A stretch of 50,320 nucleotides of DNA from contig JALWLD010000053.1 of assembly GCA_027081115.1 (NCBI GenBank), positions 1 through 50,320 of the forward strand, given 5' to 3'. The notes under the pieces are model-generated. The model was not told the DNA's origin and searched no databases. It saw nothing but the letters and a program-made list of their open reading frames with translations. The position numbers were made by a program, and so were the translations under genes. Below are positions 19,222 to 26,729 of the stretch, one piece after another. This stretch comes from Sulfurovum sp. Its GTDB lineage: Bacteria; Campylobacterota; Campylobacteria; Campylobacterales; Sulfurovaceae. Every line of letters starts with the position of its first letter. Positions within the stretch are counted from its first letter, which is position 1.

Positions 19222-20086
19222 AAGCTCTGCTTTCTAACTCTTCAACCGTTAGCAATTCATAATTTTTACTGTCAGAGAGCAGTTTGGCAGTAAGTTGAAA
19301 ATTTAAGTTATGACTACCGGCAAAAGACTCATAGGCACCCAGTATATTGTGTCCGGAGACCATCATGTCCCCCATTGCATCAAGTACTTTATGCTTGGCA
19401 AATTCATTGTCGAAACGTAATCCTTCAGGATTGAGTATTTTATGATCATCCAATCCAATGGCATTTTGCAACGTAGCACCCAATGCCAGATTTTGACTCT
19501 GTAGATACTGTATATCTTTTGCAAAACCAAAGGTTCTGGCTCTTGCGATCTCTTCTATAAAAGAGGATGTACTGAACGCAAACTTTTCATTCTGCTCACC
19601 AATTACAGGATGATCAAATTTAATTCTGAAATCAAAGGTTGCAGATTCACTGGGTAAAAGCCTCACAAACTTTTCTCCCTCCTGCACTTCTACTGCTCTT
19701 TTTACAGAGATGATCTTTTTAGGGGTATCAAGTTCTTCAATACCTGCTTCATCCAATAAAAGACAAAATGAGATAGAAGAGCCATCCATAATTGGCATTT
19801 CATTACCATCTACTACTACACGTAAATTATCAATACCGTAAGCATAAACAGCAGAAAGAAAGTGTTCAATGGTTGAGATAAAACCTTTTTCATTTCCTAT
19901 AACTGTAGCCATACGTGTATCAATGACTGAAGAGGGAGAAAGAGGAATACTCATAGCGATATCTTCACGATAAAAGACAATCCCAGCATCAGCTGACAAG
20001 GGCTCAAGTCGAAGCTTGATAGGTTCACCCTTATGCAAACCAATACCAATCACTTCTACAGGTTTTTTAATGGTACGTTGCTGCAT
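19202..20086 (-). CDS. lpxC: UDP-3-O-acyl-N-acetylglucosamine deacetylase
   Basis: 294 aa from the ATG at 20086, preceded by GGAAGG; the frame opens at 20116 but those 10 residues have no ribosome site. LpxC is the zinc enzyme that commits to lipid A synthesis. The ligands are visible: His75 in TIEHF, His232 and Asp236 in HKVLDAMGD, plus the catalytic His259 in GSHN. QRTIKKPVEVIGIGLHKG at the N-terminus is typical. It starts the ten-gene series and has a good promoter at 20162-20190 with an unusual palindrome in its leader. Confidence 0.96.
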   Translation of the reverse strand: MQQRTIKKPVEVIGIGLHKGEPIKLRLEPLSADAGIVFYREDIAMSIPLSPSSVIDTRMATVIGNEKGFISTIEHFLSAVYAYGIDNLRVVVDGNEMPIMDGSSISFCLLLDEAGIEELDTPKKIISVKRAVEVQEGEKFVRLLPSESATFDFRIKFDHPVIGEQNEKFAFSTSSFIEEIARARTFGFAKDIQYLQSQNLALGATLQNAIGLDDHKILNPEGLRFDNEFAKHKVLDAMGDMMVSGHNILGAYESFAGSHNLNFQLTAKLLSDSKNYELLTVEELESRAFEKSFA

Positions 20087-20115
20087 AAGACCTTCCCCCT
20101 TCATAAGATAATACA

Positions 20116-20142
20116 ATATATAAATATTTAATATTTATATAT
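20116..20142 (-). promoter_or_regulatory. 27-base perfect AT palindrome in the lpxC leader
   Basis: ATATATAAATATT (20116-20128), one central base, then the exact complement (20130-20142). It lies between the predicted transcript start and the ribosome site, where it could be an operator or an RNA hairpin. All bases are A or T. Confidence 0.45.
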
Positions 20143-20161
20143 CTTATAGTGTATTTTTCGT

Positions 20162-20190
20162 ATTATACTATAAAATATAGCTAATTGCAA
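20162..20190 (-). promoter_or_regulatory. Promoter of the lpxC operon
   Basis: Minus strand TTGCAA (20185-20190), 17-base spacer, TATAAT (20162-20167). The transcript would start near 20155, giving a leader of about 70 nt that contains the palindrome. Confidence 0.7.
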
Positions 20191-20211
20191 AGAGTATAAC
20201 CAAAAAGTGTG

Positions 20212-20240
20212 TATTATTTGTGAACCTTTCACAAATAATA
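20212..20240 (-). terminator. Terminator after the M23 peptidase gene
   Basis: TATTATTTGTGAA (20212-20224) and its exact complement (20228-20240) form a 13-bp stem with a 3-nt loop, 5 bases past the stop at 20246. On the minus strand CACACTTTTT follows. It separates the nadA-to-M23 unit from lpxC. Confidence 0.65.
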
Positions 20241-20245
20241 GCAGA

Positions 20246-21655
20246 CTATTTTTTTGTCTCTTTTACTGCTGGAGGTGCAATGATTTTATCTGCCGCTTTA
20301 AATACATTATCGATAAACTTTTTGATCCACGACTGATCAAACCACTCTACAGGTCTTACTTCGATCCCCTGAACCAAGATACCAAAATGCAGGTGGTCGC
20401 CAAGTGCAAGTCCTGTCATTCCTGTTTTCGCAATCACTTGTCCTCTACTCACTTCATCACCTTCATTAACAAGCAGTTGAGAGCAGTGTCCGTAAAGGGT
20501 ATAGAGTCCAAGTCCATGATCGATTAACGGCATATTCCCATAAATACCATTTTCCTCTGCATAGACAACTTTCCCTGCATTAGAGGCAACAATATCTGCC
20601 ATAGCATTACTTGCAAGGTCATATCCTACATGATACGATTCTGAAACAACATTATTTTTATTTTTATAATAATAAAATCTATGATCTCCAAAACTTGCAA
20701 CTCTCTTTCCATTTTTTAAAGGATGGAATTTTTTAATTTTCCAAGAATCTATGATTTCGTTTGAAACATTTTTACTTAAACTATGAATCATCGCTTCATT
20801 AGACAAACGCATAGTTTCGTTAATTGCTTTAAGTTTTTCTAATTTGTCAGAGATAGTAGCATACTCGGGATCACTTGATGCAAGATCTGTAATCTTTCCA
20901 TCAATAAATTTATCACTTGCTTTAATTTCTGATTTTTTATAACGTGGATTTTTATGATAGAACGGTATATGAACCTCTTTCCTGTTTCCAGCAAGGTCAG
21001 TTGCAATAATCTTTGCATCAAAAGTATCATCTTTAAAATCCCATGCAATCAATGCAGCATAATATCCCTCTTTTTTATAAGGTTGTGCTTTAAAGATATT
21101 TTTATTGGCTTTAATATAAAGTTTATCTAAATTTTCATCTTCAACATGGAAAACAACCAAAGCAGAACCACCCTGGTTGATCATACGCGAATTTGACAAA
21201 ATATTGACATTTGGACGTTTATAGTCAACATAGATATTGATTGTTTTAATCGCAGAGTTTCCTGCAAACATATTCCACATACTTTTATCATTGGCCTTGA
21301 CTGTTACTGTGATCTTTTTTACTTTAGGATCAATCTTTTTGCTTTTAGGAAACTTGACTGTCAGTGTCTCCTCTTTTTTCAAACCATCAAAGGTACCCTG
21401 ATCTATGATAACACTCTGTTTCCCATCACTCATAGAGACTTCATAGTTTTTTAAAGCAACATTGTCTTTGACTTGAATTTTAAGAGGATCTATTCTGTTC
21501 CAGAACATTTCACTAGGAGAGACGATCTCAGGTTTGATACGTTCAAACTCCGGTGCAGTATAAATATACCATGCACCTGCACCCAAACCACCAAGAATCA
21601 GTAGTACTAGGATCTTTCCGAAGATTGAACCCCCTTTTTGTCTATGTCTTGCCAT
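20246..21655 (-). CDS. M23 (LytM-type) peptidoglycan endopeptidase, membrane-anchored
   Basis: 469 aa. One membrane helix (about 11-31) anchors a periplasmic protein. Residues about 40-235 form beta-rich, Ig-like repeats; about 265-310 is helical. The M23 domain has all zinc/catalytic residues: HVGYD (His342, Asp346), YGH (His390) and HLHFG (His421, His423). It should cut peptide cross-links in the cell wall, perhaps in cell-shape control as for the Csd/Pgp peptidases of curved Campylobacterota, though that role is inference. It overlaps the DHH gene by 14 bases and ends in a strong hairpin. Confidence 0.9.
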   Translation of the reverse strand: MARHRQKGGSIFGKILVLLILGGLGAGAWYIYTAPEFERIKPEIVSPSEMFWNRIDPLKIQVKDNVALKNYEVSMSDGKQSVIIDQGTFDGLKKEETLTVKFPKSKKIDPKVKKITVTVKANDKSMWNMFAGNSAIKTINIYVDYKRPNVNILSNSRMINQGGSALVVFHVEDENLDKLYIKANKNIFKAQPYKKEGYYAALIAWDFKDDTFDAKIIATDLAGNRKEVHIPFYHKNPRYKKSEIKASDKFIDGKITDLASSDPEYATISDKLEKLKAINETMRLSNEAMIHSLSKNVSNEIIDSWKIKKFHPLKNGKRVASFGDHRFYYYKNKNNVVSESYHVGYDLASNAMADIVASNAGKVVYAEENGIYGNMPLIDHGLGLYTLYGHCSQLLVNEGDEVSRGQVIAKTGMTGLALGDHLHFGILVQGIEVRPVEWFDQSWIKKFIDNVFKAADKIIAPPAVKETKK

Positions 21656-22628
21656 ATAATAATCCTGTCTTTTGTATAATTTCTACAATTATATCTATTG
21701 TTTCTTGTAGGTTGGTTTGGGGGAGTGTAAAACCTGCTGCCACCTTATGTCCACCACCACCGAAATGATGTGCAACACTTGCTACATTTGCCCCTTTACT
21801 ACGCAAAGAGATACGCATGGTCTCCCTTTCCTGTACAACAAAAAGAGCAATCTCAACCGTTGCCAATGATCTTGCATGATCCACAATACCTTCCATGTCA
21901 GGCATGGTTGCTCCTGTTTCATCTATCTCTTCTTGTGTCACAAAAAGTATGGCTACTTTTGCCTCCAACCTTAAGTCTAGATTGGCCAGTGCCTTTTGCA
22001 AGATACGAAGAGAAGCCAGAGATTTTCTTTGGGTGAAATTTGATGCTATATCGGCAGGGTCTATCCCAATATCGACTAATGCCTGTGCCACATTAAAAAC
22101 TTCGGCATTCACAGAAGAGGTAGTAAAATACCTGGTATCAGAAAGCAAGGCTGTATAAAAACAGCTTGCAGCCTTTTTATCTATAGGATAGAGTGACTTA
22201 AAAAGTGCGTAGGCCACTTGAGAAGCAGAGGCATATTCAGGAATAACCACATTAATGGAACCATAATTTTCATTACTGGCATGGTGATCTATGTTAAGTA
22301 TATCCCTTCCCTCCAAATCAAAACCAAGCCGTTCCATACTTCCACAGTCACAGGAAATAATAAGACTTTCATCAAAGTCCATACTGTGTTTTATTTTAGA
22401 ATAATTTGGCAAAAAATCCAGATAGACAGGTAGGATATTTGAAGCATTGACTATCTCTACACGTTTGCTCTTATCTCTGCTCAAAAGTGTATAGATCCCA
22501 AGACCCGTACCAAGGGTATCGGCATCCGGGTTTAGATGTGTAAGAATCGTAATATTTTTAGCTTGAGAAAGCTTCTCTTCTACTATATTTATATGTAGAC
22601 GCGGATCAGAGATGCTTCTACTTTCCAT
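21642..22628 (-). CDS. DHH/DHHA1 phosphoesterase (NrnA-like)
   Basis: 328 aa. Family members hydrolyse short oligoribonucleotides, pAp or cyclic dinucleotide products using two Mn ions. Metal residues appear in HLNPDADTLG (31-40), DCG (94-96), DHH (114-116) and DTRYF; the DHHA1 substrate domain has FGGGGHKVAAGF near the C-terminus. It is the NrnA/stand-alone type without membrane or CBS domains. It overlaps nadC by one base and the M23 gene by 14. Exact substrate (nanoRNA, pAp, pGpG) cannot be told from sequence; pGpG would link it to the EAL proteins in the window, which is speculation. Confidence 0.88.
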   Translation of the reverse strand: MESRSISDPRLHINIVEEKLSQAKNITILTHLNPDADTLGTGLGIYTLLSRDKSKRVEIVNASNILPVYLDFLPNYSKIKHSMDFDESLIISCDCGSMERLGFDLEGRDILNIDHHASNENYGSINVVIPEYASASQVAYALFKSLYPIDKKAASCFYTALLSDTRYFTTSSVNAEVFNVAQALVDIGIDPADIASNFTQRKSLASLRILQKALANLDLRLEAKVAILFVTQEEIDETGATMPDMEGIVDHARSLATVEIALFVVQERETMRISLRSKGANVASVAHHFGGGGHKVAAGFTLPQTNLQETIDIIVEIIQKTGLLYGKT

Positions 22629-23449
22629 TAAGCCTCAACTTTCATAGAGAGGTCTATCCAGTTCGCCTGATGGATAATAGCCCCAGAAGAGATAGCATCC
22701 ACACCTGTTTGGGCTATCTTTGCGATGCTCTCCAATGTGACATTGCCACTGGCTTCAAGTAAAATATGCGGATAGTTGGCATTTCTAAAAGCAACTACCT
22801 CTTTGGTCTCATCAAAAGACATATTGTCACACATGACAATATCAGCTCCTGCCTGCATCGCTTTTTTAGCCATAGAAAGTGATTCACACTCTATCTCTAC
22901 TTTAGAGGTAAAAGGAATCTTCTCTCGAACCTCTTTCATAAAACTATCTAAATCATCTATGGTTTGGAGGTGGGTGTCTTTAAGCATCAGGCAATCATCC
23001 AGACCCATTCGATGGTTAATACCCCCACCACAACGCACTGCATATTTTTCAAAAGCACGGAGCAGGGGTCTTGTTTTCCGTGTATCTAGTAACTTGACAC
23101 CTGTACCTCTAAGCTTTTGGACATACTGTGCGGTTAAAGTTGCAATGGAGGAAGCATGCAGTGCAATATCTAAAATCGACCTTTCCAGAGAGAGTATACG
23201 TTTCGAATCACCACTTACAAAAAGAAGTTTTTCTCCTTTTTCAAATGCCTCTGCATCTTTTATATTCCACATTAAAGCAAGATCATACATCTTTGCCAGT
23301 ACTTCAATGTACTCACGTCCTCCAAAGACACCATCACTTTTTGCAATGATATAGGCTCGGATCTCTTTACTCTCAGAAATACGGCTAAAGAGATCTCCTC
23401 TGCCGATATCTTCTGCAATAAGAGATTTTAAAAAGTCCTCTTTTAACAT
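22628..23449 (-). CDS. nadC: Nicotinate-nucleotide pyrophosphorylase (quinolinate phosphoribosyltransferase)
   Basis: 273 aa. NadC converts quinolinate and PRPP to nicotinate mononucleotide in de novo NAD synthesis. The DTRKTRPLLR, AVRCGGGINHRMGL, VEIECES and LEASGNV motifs carry the substrate-binding Arg/Lys/His/Glu residues. It overlaps nadA by one base (TAATG type), so translation is coupled to the enzyme that makes its substrate. Confidence 0.97.
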   Translation of the reverse strand: MLKEDFLKSLIAEDIGRGDLFSRISESKEIRAYIIAKSDGVFGGREYIEVLAKMYDLALMWNIKDAEAFEKGEKLLFVSGDSKRILSLERSILDIALHASSIATLTAQYVQKLRGTGVKLLDTRKTRPLLRAFEKYAVRCGGGINHRMGLDDCLMLKDTHLQTIDDLDSFMKEVREKIPFTSKVEIECESLSMAKKAMQAGADIVMCDNMSFDETKEVVAFRNANYPHILLEASGNVTLESIAKIAQTGVDAISSGAIIHQANWIDLSMKVEA

Positions 23450-24453
23450 TATTTTATAGCCAACATACGTTCTAAAGCAAGGTTTGCATACTTTACCGTA
23501 TGCTCATCTACAAGTACTTCATTGATAGGTTTACCATCTTCTATAGACTTCAACGTATTATAGAGATCTTCTAGTGTCGTCTCATTCATTGTCGGACACT
23601 CCGGCTTTGTAGAAGAGAGTACATAGGTATTTTTCTGTCTCATCCGATTGACCAGGTTATATTCTGTCCCAATCGCTACTTTTTGTTCAGGGTCCAGATC
23701 AGCCACATATTTGATAAGTTGGGATGTTGAACCTGAAAAATCTGCAGCAGCAACGATCTTTGGATCACACTCCGGATGTACAGCGATCTTAATATCGGGA
23801 TATTTATTTCTATAGAACTCTATATCGTCCAGTGTAAAAAGTTGGTGTACGGAACAGAAACCATTAAAGCAGATCACATCTGCCTCTTTTGGGTCACACT
23901 CCCCTTTTCCCTCTTCTCCAATAACACAAGACTTCAAGCCCATCTGAATGGCAAAATTCTGCCCCAGACATCTATCAGGGACAAAAAGGATCTTTTTCCC
24001 TGTTTCAAGTCCTTTTGAGATGATATTAAAAGCATTGGAAGAAGTACAGACGTATCCACCCATCTCCCCTACTTTAGCTTTTACTGTAGCATCTGAATTA
24101 ATATATGTAATAGGTAAAATATCTTCTTTGGCAATACCTCGTTCTACCATATAGTTAACCGAATCATCAAAATAAGAGCCATCGATCATACGTGCCATAG
24201 CACAACAGGCGATCTTTGGCATGAGTACACGTTTTTCAGGTGCAATGACTTTGACAGACTGTCCCATGAAACCTACACCACAAAAAACAACCCAAGGGTT
24301 TTTGTCTGCTTTGGATCTACGTGCCAACTCAAGAGAATCCCCAGTAATATCTGCCATTTCAAACACTTCATCACGTTGATAGTAGTGTGCAACCACAGTG
24401 ACATCCAATGTTTGCTTCAGCCTCTCTATCTCAGCTTTATAATCAATACTCAT
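23449..24453 (-). CDS. nadA: Quinolinate synthase A
   Basis: 334 aa. NadA condenses iminoaspartate with dihydroxyacetone phosphate using a [4Fe-4S] cluster held by three cysteines. The AHYYQRDEV, CTSSNAF, PDRCLGQN, VHPECDP and GTEYNLVNRM blocks are typical. AAAGGAT precedes the ATG. It leads the nadA-nadC-DHH-M23 unit and is divergent from plsY across 111 bases. No nadB is in the window. Confidence 0.97.
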   Translation of the reverse strand: MSIDYKAEIERLKQTLDVTVVAHYYQRDEVFEMADITGDSLELARRSKADKNPWVVFCGVGFMGQSVKVIAPEKRVLMPKIACCAMARMIDGSYFDDSVNYMVERGIAKEDILPITYINSDATVKAKVGEMGGYVCTSSNAFNIISKGLETGKKILFVPDRCLGQNFAIQMGLKSCVIGEEGKGECDPKEADVICFNGFCSVHQLFTLDDIEFYRNKYPDIKIAVHPECDPKIVAAADFSGSTSQLIKYVADLDPEQKVAIGTEYNLVNRMRQKNTYVLSSTKPECPTMNETTLEDLYNTLKSIEDGKPINEVLVDEHTVKYANLALERMLAIK

Positions 24454-24489
24454 TTATATCCTTTAGTGATAATCGTCTAAATTCTAGCT

Positions 24490-24498
24490 ATTTTAGCA
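24490..24498 (-). promoter_or_regulatory. Probable nadA extended -10 box
   Basis: Minus strand TGCTAAAAT, 37 bases before the nadA ATG. No recognisable -35. The same gap must hold the plsY promoter on the other strand; a plus-strand TATAAC at about 24540 is the only weak candidate. Confidence 0.45.
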
Positions 24499-24564
24499 AA
24501 ATTCGGTTAAAATTGCACACTGTGAACCTCATGAAGGTTTATAACTTTAAATCGTGGAACAATT

Positions 24565-25176
24565 ATGAACATTAATATAGCACTTTATCTGGCAGCTTAT
24601 CTGATTGCAGGTATCCCTTTTGGGTATCTCTTGGCTAAAAAGTTTGCGGGCGTTGACATTAAAAATGAAGGTTCCGGTAACATTGGAGCAACCAATGTAC
24701 TGCGTGTCGTAAAAGAAAAAGACCCAAAACTGGCTAAAAAACTGGGAGCATCAACCCTCTTTTTAGATGCCATCAAAGGTATCTTGGTCATTTTTGTTGC
24801 CAAAATCCTGGGAGCACCCGAGTCTGTACAGTGGACCATCGCAGTTCTTGCTGTTATTGGTCACTGTTTTTCAGCCTTTCTCTTTTTTGAGGGAGGGAAA
24901 GGTGTGGCAACCGGTTTTGGTGTATTTCTTATTTTGATGCCGATACCTGCTATTATCGCTATTGCTGTTTGGCTGGGGGCAAGTAAAGGGTTAAAGATCT
25001 CTTCCCTCTCTTCACTTATTGGCCTGGTCGCATTTATCATTGCCTCGTATATCCTCTATCCTGAAGTACCGGGTATTGGATCTCATGCACCCATCTGGAT
25101 TATTGCGTTGATCATTTTTTATAAACATATCCCCAACATCACAAGACTGATCAAAAAAGAGGAAGCCAAAGTCTAA
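24565..25176 (+). CDS. plsY: Glycerol-3-phosphate acyltransferase PlsY
   Basis: 203 aa inner-membrane protein with about five hydrophobic helices. PlsY transfers acyl from acyl-phosphate to glycerol-3-phosphate, starting phospholipid synthesis. The three cytoplasmic motifs are present: GSGNIGATN (37-45), EGGKGVAT (109-116), and a late HIPNITRL (188-195) corresponding to motif 3. It overlaps folB by one base. Divergent from nadA. Confidence 0.96.
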   Translation: MNINIALYLAAYLIAGIPFGYLLAKKFAGVDIKNEGSGNIGATNVLRVVKEKDPKLAKKLGASTLFLDAIKGILVIFVAKILGAPESVQWTIAVLAVIGHCFSAFLFFEGGKGVATGFGVFLILMPIPAIIAIAVWLGASKGLKISSLSSLIGLVAFIIASYILYPEVPGIGSHAPIWIIALIIFYKHIPNITRLIKKEEAKV

Positions 25177-25505
25177 TGCAGATCCATATTGACGCATTAA
25201 CCTTTGAAGTGATCATTGGACTTCTAGACTTCGAACGTGACAAGCCACAACGTGTCATCATTGACCTTAAAGCGGACTATGACTATAGCAATAAGAACTT
25301 CATAGACTATGCCGATATGGTACTGCTCATACAAGAAGAACTGCATGAAAAAAAATATGAACTTCTTGAAGAGGCACTCCTTGGCATGAAGGACCGTCTC
25401 TCCTCTACTTACCCCCAACTCAATACCCTACAGCTCAAAATATCTAAACCTGATATTTTAAAAGAGTGTACCGTTGCTTTAAGTGATACATGGGAATTTC
25501 AGTAA
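25176..25505 (+). CDS. folB: Dihydroneopterin aldolase
   Basis: 109 aa, a little shorter than the usual 118-122. FolB cleaves dihydroneopterin in folate synthesis and forms a ring octamer. FEVIIGLLDFERDKPQRV matches the conserved start, with Glu20 as the pterin anchor, and ISKPDIL holds the likely catalytic Lys. Its ATG overlaps the plsY stop by one base. No other folate gene is near. Confidence 0.85.
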   Translation: MQIHIDALTFEVIIGLLDFERDKPQRVIIDLKADYDYSNKNFIDYADMVLLIQEELHEKKYELLEEALLGMKDRLSSTYPQLNTLQLKISKPDILKECTVALSDTWEFQ

Positions 25506-25572
25506 AAAATACTCAAAATCCTTCGACATAAAAACTATAATTTAAAAAAACTTTCAGAAAACCCTCTTTTTA

Positions 25573-25581
25573 TGCTATAAT
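25573..25581 (+). promoter_or_regulatory. Extended -10 promoter of hsrA
   Basis: TGCTATAAT, a consensus TG-N extended -10, 31 bases before the hsrA ATG at 25613. The upstream T-rich stretch stands in for a -35 box, as is usual in this group. Confidence 0.65.
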
Positions 25582-25612
25582 TAAATAAATCTTAAAGATA
25601 AAGGCTTCTATA

Positions 25613-26287
25613 ATGAGAGTATTGATAATTGAAGACGAAGCAACCTTAAGCAAAACATTGTCTGATAAGTTAATTAGTGATGGATATCAGGCAGATATTG
25701 CAGAAAATCTTGGAGATGCCAAATATTACCTTGATATTCGCAATTATGACCTTGTACTTCTTGGCTGGGCACAATCAGGAGGCAATGGGATCGGTATCAT
25801 TCCAGATATTAAAAATAATGCCCACAAAACCTCTGTAATTGTCCTCTCAGAAAGAGAAGATAAAGAGAGTGAGATAGAAGCACTACGTTCGGGGGCAGAT
25901 GATTTTATTCGTAAACCTCTTGATTATGATATCCTCTTTGTACGTATTGAAGCAAAACTTCGTTTTGGTGCTTCAAATATTATAGAGATCGAAGAACTTA
26001 TCATCAATCCCGAAGAAGAGAAGATTATCTACCAGGGTGAAGAGATAGAGCTTAAAGGAAAACCTTTTGAAGTTTTGACACACCTGGCAATGCATAAAGA
26101 TCAAATTGTCTCCAAAGAGCAGCTTTTAGATGCTATTTGGGAAGAGCCTGAACTAGTGACTCCAAATGTCATTGAAGTAGCGATCAATCAAATTCGTCAG
26201 AAAATGGACAAACCTTTGAATATTACTACTATTGAAACAGTAAGAAGACGTGGATATCGATTCTGTTTTCCTAAAGAAATTTCATAA
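25613..26287 (+). CDS. hsrA: HsrA/CosR-type orphan response regulator lacking the phospho-Asp
   Basis: 224 aa OmpR-type regulator. Residues 1-115 form a receiver domain; 125-220 a winged helix whose GKPFEVLTHLA, QIVSKEQLLDAIWEEPE and TVRRRGYRFC blocks closely resemble H. pylori HP1043 (HsrA) and Campylobacter CosR. Those are essential, phosphorylation-independent regulators of growth and redox genes. Here the acidic pocket (Glu7, Asp8) is kept but the phospho-acceptor position in YDLVLLGW is Gly51 instead of Asp. No histidine kinase is adjacent, as expected for an orphan. It has its own extended -10 promoter. Confidence 0.93.
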   Translation: MRVLIIEDEATLSKTLSDKLISDGYQADIAENLGDAKYYLDIRNYDLVLLGWAQSGGNGIGIIPDIKNNAHKTSVIVLSEREDKESEIEALRSGADDFIRKPLDYDILFVRIEAKLRFGASNIIEIEELIINPEEEKIIYQGEEIELKGKPFEVLTHLAMHKDQIVSKEQLLDAIWEEPELVTPNVIEVAINQIRQKMDKPLNITTIETVRRRGYRFCFPKEIS

Positions 26288-26322
26288 TAATTATCATTTT
26301 AACTTTTTATCTTAATTTACAT

Positions 26323-26342
26323 GAGGCGTGATAAAACGCCTC
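26323..26342 (+). terminator. Hairpin after hsrA
   Basis: GAGGCGT-GATAAA-ACGCCTC, a perfect 7-bp GC-rich stem 35 bases after the hsrA stop. The following CTCTCTCTAAA is not a clean T run. The rest of the 182-base gap to the ferredoxin gene contains a weaker TGGGG/CCCCA inverted repeat (26436-26456) in the ferredoxin leader and no gene. Confidence 0.5.
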
Positions 26343-26469
26343 CTCTCTCTAAAAAAACCCTACTAAAAAATTATTTCACTCTTTTTTAAATAAGGCATAA
26401 GCTTTGTTGGGTTATAACTCCTAATAAATAACTATTGGGGAATAAAAAACACCCCATCCAGAGGATATT

Positions 26470-26721
26470 ATGGCACTTTTAATTAATGATGAATGTATTG
26501 CGTGTGATGCTTGTAGAGAAGAATGTCCAAATGAAGCAATTGAAGAAAATGATCCAATATACCTCATAGACCCAGACAGATGTACAGAGTGTGTAGGACA
26601 CTTCGATGAACCACAGTGTATTGCAGTCTGTCCGGTTGATTGTATTATCTCTGATCCGGACAATGTAGAAAATATTGAAGAGCTCAAATTTAAATTTGAC
26701 AAACTTCAAGAGGAAGAGTAA
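26470..26721 (+). CDS. 2[4Fe-4S] ferredoxin, Allochromatium (Alvin) type
   Basis: 83 aa low-potential electron carrier. The first cluster uses CIACDAC (Cys9, 12, 15) and the second CTEC...C (Cys39, 42, 51) with an 8-residue insert between the second and third cysteines; Cys19 and Cys55, each before Pro, are the exchanged fourth ligands, and Cys59 is extra. The insert and the acidic C-terminal extension (Glu/Lys-rich helix) are typical of Alvin-type ferredoxins. AGAGGATATT precedes the ATG. It is 8 bases upstream of ppx. Confidence 0.93.
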   Translation: MALLINDECIACDACREECPNEAIEENDPIYLIDPDRCTECVGHFDEPQCIAVCPVDCIISDPDNVENIEELKFKFDKLQEEE

Positions 26722-26729
26722 CTCTCTTC

